Notes: generated by a model not told the origin, from the letters alone. Positions 50,686-60,135 are shown, counted from the stretch's first letter. The stretch is 64,000 nucleotides of DNA from an uncultured Duncaniella sp. (GCF_910577345.1 NZ_CAJTMT010000004.1:576-64575); one strand, 5' to 3'. Made by a program: numbers and translations.

Positions 50686-52389
50686 TTATTTTGCAAGAAC
50701 CTCGTTGACGATCCGGAGCACATTGGCTTCGGCTTCGATAGCGCGGTTTGCGATTTCTTCGGCACGGGCTGTCAGACGGTCGGCCTCCTCGCGGTTCTTC
50801 AACGAAGCGGCATTGATGCGGACATTGAGCTGTGCGCCGAGGACGGCCGAGCGGGCGGCAAGAGCGCCGACTCCGGCATCGCTGACAGAAGCCGGGTTGC
50901 CTGTGCGGGCCATTGATTCGAGGAGGGGGAAAGTCTCGGCAGCGGTCTCCATTGTCGAGAGGGGAATCTGCGTCGCATACAGCGTAGCGGCCTCGATGGC
51001 TTCCGCGCGGGCTGCTTTTTCCTCATCGGTTGATTTTGGCATTTTGAAAGCGTCCATGATGCGGTTGAATGCCTCGGTGTCTTCGTCGACAAGATGGAGG
51101 AGACGCTGCATCAGCTCCTGACCCTTGTCGGCCTGGTCAGAGAATTCTTTCCAACGCTCGTCCCAACCGGCTTTGTGGCTTGAAAGGTTTGCTACCATTG
51201 TGCCGAGGGCAGCCGCGAGAGCGCCCATGTAGGCCGAGATGGAACCTCCGCCCGGAGCCGGGGATTCGGATGCAGTTTCCTCGGCAAATTCGGTGCATGT
51301 CATGTCGGTGAGCTTCTTGCCGGCGTTTTTCGGCGCGATGAGGTATTCAATCACCTTCTCTTCGGGACGGAATGGCGCCAGTTCGTCAAGTCCCATTGAC
51401 TTGACGGCCATGCGGATGATTTCGCTTTCTGAGATGCCGGTGGAACGCTGCTGTTTGTGGAGGAAGTAACGTCCGGCTTCGAGGAGGGTGCGCTTGGGCA
51501 CAAGACCCACGATTTCAGTGCCGGTCACGCGCACACCGCGCTCATTGGCCGCGCGGCAGACTTCATCAAATGCGACATGGAGTGGAGTGGTGGATATGTC
51601 TGTGATGTTCATCGACACCTGGGCGATACCATATTCGTCAATAAACCAACCGATGGCCTTGGTGGCTTTGAGAGTACCGGGCTTCATGATGGTGTTGCCG
51701 TTCTCATCCTTCAGCGGTTTGCCGTTGACCTTGCCACCTTCGCGCACGGGACGTCCCTTTTCGCGGACATCGAATGCAATGGCGTTCGCACGGCGGGTCG
51801 AGGTGGAGTTGAGGTTGAAGTTGACAGCGATGAGGAAGTCGCGCGCACCGACCGTGGTGGCTCCTGTGCGGGCTGCCTTCTCGTCAAATGGGCGGTCGCC
51901 GAAGTCGGGGCCTTTGCCTTCGTGGTTCATCTTTTCAGGAAGGGCTTCATATTCGCCCGCACGACATACGGCAAGATTCTTGCGCTCGGGAGTGAAGGCG
52001 GCAGCTTCATAGCAGTAGGTCGGGATTTCAAGTTCGTCGGCAATGCGTTTTGCGAGCTTTCTGGCCAGTTCCGCACATTCTTCAAGTGTGATTCCGGAAA
52101 TGGGAATCAGGGGGCATACATCTGTCGCACCCATGCGCGGATGTGCGCCGTGATGGTTGCGCATATCAATGAGTTCGGCCGCACGTTTCACACCTTGGAA
52201 GGCAGCTTCGACAACAGCCTCGGGTTCGCCCACGAACGTGACGACCGTGCGGTTGGTGGCCTCTCCCGGGTCAACGTCGAGCAGACTGATGCCTTTGACG
52301 CTCTCGATTGCGTCAGTGATGGCCTTGATTACATTCTTATCACGTCCCTCACTGAAATTTGGGACACACTCTATGATTCGTGTTTTCAT
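50686..52389 (-). CDS. ftcD: Glutamate formiminotransferase / formimidoyltetrahydrofolate cyclodeaminase fusion
   Basis: A 567-residue bifunctional protein. The N-terminal transferase (about 1-325) starts IIECVPNFSEGRD and has NHHGAHPRMGATDVCPL with catalytic His and folate-binding motifs; the C-terminal cyclodeaminase (about 355-565) begins FAEETASESPAPGGGSISAYMGALAAAL. It moves the formimino group from formiminoglutamate to tetrahydrofolate and releases ammonia, completing histidine breakdown to glutamate. It is the first gene of the operon; a -7 box lies at 52505-52498. Confidence 0.95.
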   Translation of the reverse strand: MKTRIIECVPNFSEGRDKNVIKAITDAIESVKGISLLDVDPGEATNRTVVTFVGEPEAVVEAAFQGVKRAAELIDMRNHHGAHPRMGATDVCPLIPISGITLEECAELARKLAKRIADELEIPTYCYEAAAFTPERKNLAVCRAGEYEALPEKMNHEGKGPDFGDRPFDEKAARTGATTVGARDFLIAVNFNLNSTSTRRANAIAFDVREKGRPVREGGKVNGKPLKDENGNTIMKPGTLKATKAIGWFIDEYGIAQVSMNITDISTTPLHVAFDEVCRAANERGVRVTGTEIVGLVPKRTLLEAGRYFLHKQQRSTGISESEIIRMAVKSMGLDELAPFRPEEKVIEYLIAPKNAGKKLTDMTCTEFAEETASESPAPGGGSISAYMGALAAALGTMVANLSSHKAGWDERWKEFSDQADKGQELMQRLLHLVDEDTEAFNRIMDAFKMPKSTDEEKAARAEAIEAATLYATQIPLSTMETAAETFPLLESMARTGNPASVSDAGVGALAARSAVLGAQLNVRINAASLKNREEADRLTARAEEIANRAIEAEANVLRIVNEVLAK

Positions 52390-52497
52390 GGATAATATAA
52401 ATTGTGTTTTGGTATTGATTCTCTCTTCAGCGGCAATGAATGGCTACTTTATTATATAATAGAGTATCGTCACTGCCGAATTAAAATAGTTGCTACG

Positions 52498-52505
52498 CAA
52501 AGTTA
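52498..52505 (-). promoter_or_regulatory. -7 box of the histidine degradation operon
   Basis: TAACTTTG on the minus strand, giving a leader of about 105 nt before ftcD. Confidence 0.5.
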
Positions 52506-52636
52506 ATAAATTTTACCCAATGTAATGCTAATTCAGTAATGAAAATAGCGCCCTCCGGTAATAGCCATTAAATAGATTGGATAAATTTTGTGAAAAATAG
52601 ATGTATAAAAATGTTCTTAATCTCAGTAAGTTGTTG

Positions 52637-52644
52637 TATCTTTG
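52637..52644 (+). promoter_or_regulatory. -7 box of the small antitoxin-like gene
   Basis: TATCTTTG, 28 nt upstream of the ATG at 52672. Confidence 0.5.
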
Positions 52645-52671
52645 TAATCAAACAATTAATCATAACCGGAT

Positions 52672-52830
52672 ATGGCAAGACCAATTAGAGAGACTCCTGA
52701 ACTTTACGGTAAGGATGCGGAACGCTTTGAAAGATTGATTTCACAGTCACGACCGGTTTCAAAGGAGGAAAAAGAAAGAGCAAGAAAAGCTTATGAAATG
52801 ATGAAATCCATCAGTAATTTCCAATGGTAA
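52672..52830 (+). CDS. Small antitoxin-like protein, 52 residues
   Basis: The product starts MARPIRETPELYGKDAERF and continues to VSKEEKERARKAYEMMKSIS, ending NFQW. Small proteins beginning MARPI(K/R)ETP are, from memory, typical antitoxin partners of GNAT acetyltransferase toxins in Bacteroidales. It has a good -7 box upstream and is followed at once by a truncated frame. It may now be an orphan antitoxin. Confidence 0.55.
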   Translation: MARPIRETPELYGKDAERFERLISQSRPVSKEEKERARKAYEMMKSISNFQW

Positions 52831-52831
52831 G

Positions 52832-52915
52832 ATGGACTTTTCAAAATTTACAGATTTGGATAAGGATGAAGACACAAGATTGATGTTTTACGACCTTAAA
52901 AATTTCTGTGTATAA
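52832..52915 (+). pseudogene. Truncated GNAT toxin remnant (27 codons)
   Basis: A frame MDFSKFTDLDKDEDTRLMFY of only 27 residues, starting 1 bp after the antitoxin-like stop. Its beginning resembles the N-terminus of GNAT toxins of such pairs, but it stops before the acetyltransferase core. The family link rests on memory and gene layout. Confidence 0.4.
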
Positions 52916-52936
52916 AATTGTCAATACTATTTTCCT

Positions 52937-53428
52937 TCATTCCCTCTCTTCCGGCAGGGGGATTTCGTGGGTGTTTTTTACTTCGCCGAGGACGAAGGAG
53001 CTGTTGAGTGAGCCGATGCAGTCGAGTTCGCCGAGTATGCGGAGCAGGAATTTCTGATAAGATTTCATGTCGCGGGTATAGATTTTGAGCAGGAAGTCAT
53101 AGTCACCGGAAATATTGTAACATTCGGCAATCTCCGGGATGGTCTTCACAGCCTCCATTATGCGGATGGCATTCTCGTGGGTGTGCTGTTTCATTTTGAG
53201 ATAGCAGAACGCAAGGAAGCCGCAGTCGAGCTTTTCAGCATCGAGTACAGCCATGTATTTAGTGATATATCCTTCTCTTTCAAGCCGTTTTACTCTCTCG
53301 AATGTCGGGGTGGGCGAGAGGTGGATGGCTTGGGCGAGTTCCTTGACCGTCAGTCTGGAATTGTCCTGGAGAACTTTTAGTATCTTGATGTCGGTAGCAT
53401 CGAGAGTGGAGCTTGTTTTCATTGTCAT
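52937..53428 (-). CDS. Lrp/AsnC family transcriptional regulator
   Basis: A 163-residue protein: an N-terminal winged helix-turn-helix (LDATDIKILKVLQDNSRLTVKELAQAIHLSPTPTFERVKRLEREG) and a C-terminal AsnC/RAM ligand domain (FCYLKMKQHT ... CYNISGDYDFLLKIYTRDM). It is divergent from metY, so control of that gene and sensing of an amino acid such as methionine is likely but inferred. A second ATG lies two codons downstream (53422). Confidence 0.93.
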   Translation of the reverse strand: MTMKTSSTLDATDIKILKVLQDNSRLTVKELAQAIHLSPTPTFERVKRLEREGYITKYMAVLDAEKLDCGFLAFCYLKMKQHTHENAIRIMEAVKTIPEIAECYNISGDYDFLLKIYTRDMKSYQKFLLRILGELDCIGSLNSSFVLGEVKNTHEIPLPEERE

Positions 53429-53539
53429 GAGGTGAAAGAATAATATTCTACAAAAGAGAGAGATTGAAGTTGGTATACAGAATTAAAATTCCTGTATATT
53501 TTGCAAATATAGTTATATTTTCTAAAATTTTTCAACTTC

Positions 53540-53570
53540 TTGGAAAGAATTATCGGTGGGCGTAACTTTG
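53540..53570 (+). promoter_or_regulatory. Promoter of metY
   Basis: TTGG at 53540-53543, a 19-bp spacer, and TAACTTTG at 53563-53570; the ATG follows at 53601. Confidence 0.6.
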
Positions 53571-53600
53571 CAACCATAACAATTAAAACTCACAACGATT

Positions 53601-54890
53601 ATGGCAACAAACAAACTACACTTCGAGACTCTCCAATTACACGTCGGTCAGGAAAAGCCGGATCCCGCAACGGATGCCCGTGCGGTCCCTATATATCAGA
53701 CCACTTCCTACGTTTTCCGTGATTCGCAGCACGCAGCGGACCGCTTCGGGCTGCGCGATGCCGGAAACATATATGGTCGTCTTACAAATTCCACACAGGG
53801 CGTTTTGGAAGACCGCGTAGCTGCTCTCGAAGGTGGCGTTGCCGCCCTTGCAGTGGCAAGCGGTGCTGCGGCAATCAGCTATGCGCTTGAAAACATAGTC
53901 GGTAACGGCGACCATATCCTTGCAGCCGACAATCTCTATGGTGGCAGTTACAATCTCATAGCCCATACTTTTGCCACAAGGGGAATTGAAAGCACATTCG
54001 TGGATGTGCGTGACCTTGATTTAGTGGAGCGCTCCATCCGTCCCGAGACAAAGGTGCTGTTTGTCGAAACCTTCGGAAATCCGAATTGCGATGTGACAGA
54101 TCTCGATGCGCTTGCTGAAATCGCACACCGTCACAATATTCCTCTCATCGTCGACAACACCTTCGGAACACCCTATCTGATCCGTCCTCTCGAACATGGT
54201 GCAGATGTGGTGGTCCATTCGGCAACCAAGTTTCTCGGCGGCCACGGCACGAGTCTCGGAGGTGTGATTGTCGACGGTGGCAAATTCGACTGGAAGGCGA
54301 ACGCCGATAAATTCCCGACTCTTGCCAAACCCGATCCGAGCTACCATGGTGCTGTTTTCGCTGATGTCGCAGGTCCGGCAGCATTTGTCACCCGTATCCG
54401 CGCGGTAATCCTCCGCGACACCGGGGCTGCAATCTCGCCATTCAATGCCTTCCTTATCCTGCAGGGTGTCGAGACCCTTTCGCTTCGTGTGGAGCGTCAT
54501 GTCGAAAACGCTTTAAAAGTTGTTCAATTCCTTGCATCTCACCCCAAGGTAGCAAAGGTCAACCATCCGTCGCTCCCTGACCATCCCGACCATGCGCTCT
54601 ACACCTCACTCTTCCCCAACGGAGGAGGCAGTATTTTCACCTTTGAGATCAAGGGTGGGGAAGAGGAAGCATGGCTCTTCATCGACTCTCTTGAAATCTT
54701 TTCGCTGCTTGCAAATGTGGCTGACGTCAAAAGCCTTGTAATCCATCCTTATACTACGACACACTCACAGCTCTCTCCCGAAGAACTCGAACGGCAGCAC
54801 ATAACCCCTGCCACAGTTCGTCTGAGCATCGGAACGGAGCATATCGACGACATACTCGCCGACATTGCCCGGGCACTTGAGAAAGTGTGA
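53601..54890 (+). CDS. metY: O-acetylhomoserine sulfhydrylase (PLP enzyme)
   Basis: A 429-residue Cys/Met-metabolism enzyme. LHVGQEKPDPATDARAVPIYQTTSYVF is typical of MetY; YGRLTNST, the aromatic DNLYGGSYNL, VDNTFGTPYLIRP and the PLP lysine in VVHSATKFLGGHGTSLGG follow. It makes homocysteine from O-acetylhomoserine and sulfide. It is transcribed divergently from the Lrp-type gene and ends before a clear terminator. Confidence 0.94.
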   Translation: MATNKLHFETLQLHVGQEKPDPATDARAVPIYQTTSYVFRDSQHAADRFGLRDAGNIYGRLTNSTQGVLEDRVAALEGGVAALAVASGAAAISYALENIVGNGDHILAADNLYGGSYNLIAHTFATRGIESTFVDVRDLDLVERSIRPETKVLFVETFGNPNCDVTDLDALAEIAHRHNIPLIVDNTFGTPYLIRPLEHGADVVVHSATKFLGGHGTSLGGVIVDGGKFDWKANADKFPTLAKPDPSYHGAVFADVAGPAAFVTRIRAVILRDTGAAISPFNAFLILQGVETLSLRVERHVENALKVVQFLASHPKVAKVNHPSLPDHPDHALYTSLFPNGGGSIFTFEIKGGEEEAWLFIDSLEIFSLLANVADVKSLVIHPYTTTHSQLSPEELERQHITPATVRLSIGTEHIDDILADIARALEKV

Positions 54891-54928
54891 GCTTCCGACT
54901 ATTTCAATATTCAAATGTCAGTGGTAAA

Positions 54929-54994
54929 GGCTTCCTTGTCCGTATCCACGGATCGCAATGCGGTCCTGTGGTGCGGATGAGGAAGCCACTTTTT
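54929..54994 (+). terminator. Terminator of metY
   Basis: GGCTTCCT/AGGAAGCC (54929-54936 with 54980-54987) with inner pairing, followed by ACTTTTT. Confidence 0.7.
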
Positions 54995-55061
54995 ATATGG
55001 CGGATGAGTGCGGTGTGTTTATTTTATCAGCGACTTGCGTAGAAAATACTTAAAAATCTTG

Positions 55062-55069
55062 TAACTTTG
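55062..55069 (+). promoter_or_regulatory. -7 box of the yqeY-serS unit
   Basis: TAACTTTG with a leader of about 105 nt before the ATG at 55180. Confidence 0.5.
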
Positions 55070-55179
55070 CAAGGTGATAGGCATTGATGGCTCCGATGCT
55101 GCCGATGGCCATGTCCGGGACTGTCATTGAAAACATATCACAACTCCTCGCGTTTTAATTAAGAACATATAACCTGATT

Positions 55180-55632
55180 ATGGATTTATTTGACAAAATT
55201 TCCGCCGATATAAAGAGCGCCATGCTCGCCCGTGAGAAAGTGCGTCTGGAGACGCTTCGCGGTATCAAGAAAGAATTCCTTGAAGCCAAGACCGCCAAGG
55301 GTGGCGACGGCTCACTCTCCGACGAGGCTGCAACCAAGATTCTCGCCAAGATGGCAAAGCAGCGCCGCGAGACAGCGCAGATTTACGAAGAGCAGAACCG
55401 CCCCGAGCTTCGCGACAATGAACTTGCCGAAGCCGCAGTCATCGAAGAGTATCTGCCCAAGCAGCTTTCCGAAGAGGAACTGACTGCCGAACTCAAGAAA
55501 ATCATAGCCGAGACCGGTGCCACATCCCAGAAGGAGATGGGCAAGGTGATGGGTGTCGCTTCGAAAGCCCTCGCCGGACGTGCCGACGGTAAGGTCATCT
55601 CGGCAAAAGTGCGCGAACTTCTCAACAATTGA
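55180..55632 (+). CDS. GatB/YqeY domain protein
   Basis: A 150-residue protein, MDLFDKISADIKSAMLAREKVRLETLRGIKKEF then EYLPKQLSEEELTAELKKIIAETGATSQKEMGKVMG, typical of YqeY. It resembles the tail domain of the GatB amidotransferase subunit and is thought to act around tRNA charging. It lies 26 bp before serS in the same direction. Confidence 0.92.
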   Translation: MDLFDKISADIKSAMLAREKVRLETLRGIKKEFLEAKTAKGGDGSLSDEAATKILAKMAKQRRETAQIYEEQNRPELRDNELAEAAVIEEYLPKQLSEEELTAELKKIIAETGATSQKEMGKVMGVASKALAGRADGKVISAKVRELLNN

Positions 55633-55658
55633 AACACGATAAAGACTAAATAAAAAAA

Positions 55659-56930
55659 ATGCTTACCCTACAGCAAATCAAAGAGGATCCCGAACGCATC
55701 ATTGCGCGCCTCGCCGTCAAAGGTTTTGATGGAAAGCAGGGAGTCAACGATGTGATTGACTTCGACGACGAACGCCGTAGCCTCCAGTATCAGAACGATA
55801 ATCTCGCAGCCGAGCTTAAGAAGCAGGCCGATGCAATCGGTCGCTTGATGAAGGAAGGCCGTCGCGACGAAGCCGAGGAAGCCAAGAAGAAAGTGGCTGA
55901 GATCAAGGCTGAGCAGAAAGAGATTGCCGACCGTCTCACCACCACTGAAAATGCCATCCGCGATATCCTTCTCGGTATGCCCAACATTCCCTGCGATGCA
56001 GTCCCCGAAGGAAAGACCGCAGAGGACAATGTCGTAGAGAAGACCGGTGGCCCGATGCCCGAACTTCCCGCTGACGCGCTCCCCCACTGGGAACTCGCCA
56101 AGAAATACAACCTTATCAACTTCGACCTCGGCGTGAAGATCACAGGCCCGGGTTTCCCCGTCTATATCGGCAAGGGTGCGAGAATGCAGCGCGCCCTCAT
56201 CCAGTTCTTCCTCGATGAAGCCGGCAAGGCAGGCTATCTTGAAATCCAGCCCCCCTACGTCGTCAACGAGGCTTCTGGTTATGGAACAGGCCAGCTCCCC
56301 GACAAGGAGGGACAGATGTATTTCATCAACGAGGACAAGCTTTATCTTATCCCTACCGCCGAAGTGCCTGTCACCAACCTCTATCGCGATGTCATCCTCA
56401 CCGCCGATCAGCTTCCCGTCAAGAACTGCGCCTACTCCGCTTGTTTCCGTCGTGAGGCCGGTTCCTACGGAAAGGATGTCCGCGGTCTCAACCGTCTCCA
56501 TCAGTTCGACAAGGTTGAAATCGTGCGCATCGAGAAGCCCGAGAACTCCTACGCTGCCCTTGAGGAGATGAAAGACCATGTCCAGGGCCTTCTCGAAAAA
56601 CTCGGTCTCCCCTGGCATATCCTCCGTCTCTGCGGCGGCGACATGAGCTTCACTTCTGCCATCACCTTTGACTTTGAGGTCTATTCAGCAGCCCAGGGTC
56701 GCTGGCTGGAGGTTTCCTCTGTCTCCAACTTCGAGACATATCAGGCCAACCGTCTCAAATGCCGTTACCGTGGCGAGGACAAGAAGACACATCTCTGCCA
56801 CACCCTCAACGGTTCAGCCCTCGCACTTCCCCGCATCATGGCAGCCCTTCTGGAAAACAACCAGACTCCTCAGGGAATCGTGGTGCCCGAGTGCCTGCGC
56901 AAGTACACCGGCTTCGACATCATCGACTGA
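55659..56930 (+). CDS. serS: Seryl-tRNA synthetase
   Basis: A 423-residue class II synthetase. An N-terminal coiled-coil arm (about 30-110, QYQNDNLAAELKKQADAIGRLMKEGRRDEAEEAKKK) precedes the core with motif 2 (ACFRREAGSYGKDVRGLNRLHQFDKVE) and motif 3 (NGSALALPRIMAALLENNQ). It charges tRNA-Ser and also serves selenocysteine systems. It follows yqeY. Confidence 0.97.
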   Translation: MLTLQQIKEDPERIIARLAVKGFDGKQGVNDVIDFDDERRSLQYQNDNLAAELKKQADAIGRLMKEGRRDEAEEAKKKVAEIKAEQKEIADRLTTTENAIRDILLGMPNIPCDAVPEGKTAEDNVVEKTGGPMPELPADALPHWELAKKYNLINFDLGVKITGPGFPVYIGKGARMQRALIQFFLDEAGKAGYLEIQPPYVVNEASGYGTGQLPDKEGQMYFINEDKLYLIPTAEVPVTNLYRDVILTADQLPVKNCAYSACFRREAGSYGKDVRGLNRLHQFDKVEIVRIEKPENSYAALEEMKDHVQGLLEKLGLPWHILRLCGGDMSFTSAITFDFEVYSAAQGRWLEVSSVSNFETYQANRLKCRYRGEDKKTHLCHTLNGSALALPRIMAALLENNQTPQGIVVPECLRKYTGFDIID

Positions 56931-57061
56931 AAGGCATAGTCACCGGCACGGGTTGGCGACGGATGTGTTTCCAACCTTTGCCACGGTCGACGCGTTGTAA
57001 TAAGTGACGGCGGTGTCCGACATGATTTCCGCCTCACGAACTGTTAAAACTAATTATAATT

Positions 57062-57397
57062 ATGGAATCAACACGTCAAGCTAAAATATCGCGTCTCTTA
57101 CAGAAGGAACTCAGTGAAATCTTCCGTCAGCAGACCGCCAAGACCCACGGCACACTCGTGTCGGTGAGCATTGTCCGCGTATCCCCCGATCTCAGCATCG
57201 CCAAGGTCTATCTTTCAATCTTCCCCTCCGAACGTTCGCAGGAACTTCTTGAGAGCATACGCGAGAGTGCGAAGACCATCCGCTATGAGCTCGCTCAGAA
57301 AGTGCGCTTCCAGTTGAGGAAGTGTCCTGAACTCAGCTTCTATCTGGATGACTCGCTCGACTATATCGACAACATCGATAAGCTCCTGACCAAATAA
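57062..57397 (+). CDS. rbfA: Ribosome-binding factor A
   Basis: A 111-residue KH-fold protein: STRQAKISRLLQKELSEIFRQQ, then VRVSPDLSIAKVYLSIFPSE and RKCPELSFYLDDSLDYIDNIDKLL. It helps mature the 30S subunit. It is followed by a long hairpin and then the ABC permease gene, an order common in Bacteroidales. Confidence 0.94.
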   Translation: MESTRQAKISRLLQKELSEIFRQQTAKTHGTLVSVSIVRVSPDLSIAKVYLSIFPSERSQELLESIRESAKTIRYELAQKVRFQLRKCPELSFYLDDSLDYIDNIDKLLTK

Positions 57398-57458
57398 AGC
57401 CCGGCGGCGACATGCTTTTTTGCATGATTGAAGATACACCCTTCTAAAAACCGGAAAT

Positions 57459-57564
57459 AAAAGAACAGAAGCGCAAAAGGAACAAAAGTCATGAGACAGA
57501 TTGCACTTGGTTGCGATTTCGTTGCTGATATACTTTTGTTGCCTGTGTGTGCTTCTGTTCTTTT
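57459..57564 (+). repeat. Long hairpin repeat, CAGAAG/CAAAAG family, copy 2
   Basis: Outer arms AAAAGAACAGAAGC (57459-57472 with 57551-57564) and inner arms AACAAAAGT/ACTTTTGTT (57481-57489 with 57532-57540). The left arm order ACAGAAG, CAAAAGG, AACAAAA parallels that at 15438-15475. It probably terminates rbfA transcription. Confidence 0.7.
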
Positions 57565-57611
57565 GTAATTATAATCACATTTCTCATACCCCAACTCATC
57601 CCTGACTCACG

Positions 57612-58832
57612 ATGCCGGCACTGCGCATTGCCATCCGCTATCTCTTAGCAAAGAAAAGCCATACGGCTGTCAATATCATATCCTACATTTCCATGGCCGG
57701 AATTGCAGTTGCAGCCATGGCCATGGTCTGTGTATTGTCGGTGTTCAACGGCTTCACCGAACTTGCGTCTGACCGCCTCTCGCTTGTGGACCCCGACATA
57801 AAGATTACCTCGCTCAGCAGCCGTGTCATCGCAAATGCCGACTCGCTTGCAGCCGAGATCCGGAAAGTCCCGGGTGTGAGGGCTGCGCTCCCGACATTGC
57901 AGGGCGAGGCTCTTGCTGTGCTCGACGACGTGCAGCTTCCGGTGAATATCGCCGGTATTCCGGATGGTTTCGATGATGTGTCGGCCCTCGGTTCATTGAT
58001 GATTGACGGAACGTTGGACAGTCTTACCTATTGTCTCGGAGGTGCAGTCCTCGGCGTAGGTACCGCCGTTCAGCTCGACGCACGTCCGTCGATGATGAGA
58101 AATCTGCTTCTGACGGTTCCGCGCCGTCTTGGTCGCATCAACCCTGCTTTTCCGATGGCAGCGTTCACGACCGACACTCTTTTTGTCAGCGGTGTCTACC
58201 GCACGAATCAGCCGGAGTATGACAACGCCATGCTCTATATCCCTCTCGGCAGTGCCCGCGATTTACTTGACTATACAACCGAAGGAACTGCCGTTGAGAT
58301 TTCTGTTTCTCCCGGTGAGAATGTTGCGCGGGTGGTCTCTGCTATTGAGGCTGCGGTCGGTGGAGAGTATCTTGTAGCCGACCGGCTCAGGCAGGAATCC
58401 CATTCTTTCAGGATGATTTCGATTGAGAAATGGATCACCTTCCTGATGCTTGTCTTTGTGCTTGTGATGGCCTCGTTCAATATCCTCTCGTCGCTCTCGA
58501 TGCTCATAATAGAAAAGGAGGAGAGCCTGCGCATACTCAGCTCAATCGGAGCGCCCGACAGTATGCTCCGCAGGATATTCCTCTATCAAGGCATCCTTGT
58601 CGCCGCACTCGGAGGAGCCATAGGCATATCAATCGGTGTGATTCTCTGTCTGGTTCAGCAGCATTTCGGACTCATCACCCTCGGTGGCGACCATTCACAG
58701 ATGTCGATTGTCATCTATCCCTGTGTGCTGAGGTTCACCGATGTGTTGATAACAGCAGGGGTTGTTGCGCTCATCGGCATTCTCTCCGGCTTCATCGCAT
58801 CGCGCAGTGTGCGTCCTCCTTATTTAAAGTAA
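57612..58832 (+). CDS. LolC/LolE-type ABC transporter permease (lipoprotein release)
   Basis: A 406-residue inner-membrane protein with one helix near residue 20-50 (ISYISMAGIAVAAMAMVCVLSVFNGF), a large periplasmic MacB-like domain and three C-terminal helices including MLIIEKEESLRILSSIGAP. This is the LolC/LolE fold that passes lipoproteins to the periplasmic carrier. No ATPase gene is beside it. The substrate is inferred from the family. Confidence 0.88.
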   Translation: MPALRIAIRYLLAKKSHTAVNIISYISMAGIAVAAMAMVCVLSVFNGFTELASDRLSLVDPDIKITSLSSRVIANADSLAAEIRKVPGVRAALPTLQGEALAVLDDVQLPVNIAGIPDGFDDVSALGSLMIDGTLDSLTYCLGGAVLGVGTAVQLDARPSMMRNLLLTVPRRLGRINPAFPMAAFTTDTLFVSGVYRTNQPEYDNAMLYIPLGSARDLLDYTTEGTAVEISVSPGENVARVVSAIEAAVGGEYLVADRLRQESHSFRMISIEKWITFLMLVFVLVMASFNILSSLSMLIIEKEESLRILSSIGAPDSMLRRIFLYQGILVAALGGAIGISIGVILCLVQQHFGLITLGGDHSQMSIVIYPCVLRFTDVLITAGVVALIGILSGFIASRSVRPPYLK

Positions 58833-58987
58833 CGATTTAAAGTTGTGGTAAAAGTAAAAACGCACCTCCGACATTTGGCAATTGGCGAGAAATTTCGTAA
58901 TTTAGCCGACCTAATTGACGGCGCGTTTTCGCAAGACGCTCCAGATGTGTTATCAATAATCTAATCTATTTAACAGTCACTTATTTT

Positions 58988-60079
58988 ATGTCAGCACCAT
59001 CAACCCATAGATATTGCGTAATCATGTGTGGCGGAGTAGGCAGCCGTTTCTGGCCCTATTCGCGTGAAAACTGCCCCAAGCAGTTCATCGACTTCCTTGG
59101 GACAGGACGTTCGCTCCTGCAGATGTCATACGACCGCATCCTTCCTCTTGTCCCGAAGGAAAATATCATTGTGGTTACAAATGAGAAGTATGCCCCGCTC
59201 ATCCGTGAGCAGCTTCCGGATATTCTCCCCTCCAACATCCTTCTCGAACCCGCCCGCCGCAACACAGCTCCGTGTATCGCATGGGCTGCATACCATATCG
59301 CGGCTCTCGATCCCGAAGCATCAATGATTGTCACCCCGAGCGACCATCTCATCACACGCGAGACCGTGTTCCAGGATTGCGTGAGCCGTGGATTCGAGTT
59401 TGTGGAGAACAACGATGCACTTCTCACTCTCGGCATCACTCCGACCCGTCCCGAGACAGGCTATGGCTACATCCAGATTGGTCAGGAGGCTGAGCCGGGA
59501 ATCCTGAAGGTGAAGACATTCACCGAGAAGCCCAATCTTGAGCTTGCAAAGGTGTTCCTTGACTCGGGCGAGTTTTTCTGGAACTCCGGTATCTTCCTTT
59601 GGCGTGCTTCGTCAATCATCGAGGCGCTTCATAAGTATGATCCCGACCTCACGACGCTCTTCGACAAGGGTAAGGCTGATTTCGGTACTGACAAGGAAAG
59701 TGAATTCATCAGCGCCAACTTCATCTCCTGTCCTCCCAACTCCATTGACTATGCGGTGATGGAAAAGGCCGACAATGTATATGTCGAGTGTGTCAGCTTC
59801 GGCTGGAATGACCTCGGCACATGGAGCGCGCTCTACGACAACTCGCCGCGCAACAGCGACAGCAATGTCGCCCAGAACTGCAATGTCCTCGCCTACGAGA
59901 GCAACGGCAACATCTTCGCTGTGCAGAGTCCCGACAAACTTGTCGTGGTCCAGGGTCTGAAGGACTATATCATCGCCGACGCGGGCGATGTGCTCCTCAT
60001 CTGTCCCAAAGCCGAGGAGCAGCGCATAAAGCAGATGGTGAATGATGCCAAGATTTCATACGGCGACAAGTATCTTTAA
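58988..60079 (+). CDS. manC: Mannose-1-phosphate guanylyltransferase
   Basis: A 363-residue nucleotidyltransferase without the isomerase domain found in bifunctional forms. CVIMCGGVGSRFWPYSRENCPKQF is the GTP-binding signature; MIVTPSDHLI, FTEKP and FFWNSGIFLWRAS follow. It makes GDP-mannose for glycan synthesis. Mannose-1-phosphate from the GH130 reaction could be a source, though the loci are separate. Confidence 0.93.
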   Translation: MSAPSTHRYCVIMCGGVGSRFWPYSRENCPKQFIDFLGTGRSLLQMSYDRILPLVPKENIIVVTNEKYAPLIREQLPDILPSNILLEPARRNTAPCIAWAAYHIAALDPEASMIVTPSDHLITRETVFQDCVSRGFEFVENNDALLTLGITPTRPETGYGYIQIGQEAEPGILKVKTFTEKPNLELAKVFLDSGEFFWNSGIFLWRASSIIEALHKYDPDLTTLFDKGKADFGTDKESEFISANFISCPPNSIDYAVMEKADNVYVECVSFGWNDLGTWSALYDNSPRNSDSNVAQNCNVLAYESNGNIFAVQSPDKLVVVQGLKDYIIADAGDVLLICPKAEEQRIKQMVNDAKISYGDKYL

Positions 60080-60091
60080 TCAATACATCAC

Positions 60092-60135
60092 AGAGCGTGG
60101 GTCGGTTTCCGGATTGCGGAACGGACCCACGCTCT
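60092..60135 (+). terminator. Hairpin between manC and rel
   Basis: A 12-bp stem AGAGCGTGGGTC/GACCCACGCTCT (60092-60103 with 60124-60135) with inner pairing and a short T-rich tail. Confidence 0.6.

Noticed and set aside
51457..52395. Plus-strand frame of 312 codons
   Set aside because: Antisense shadow of ftcD.
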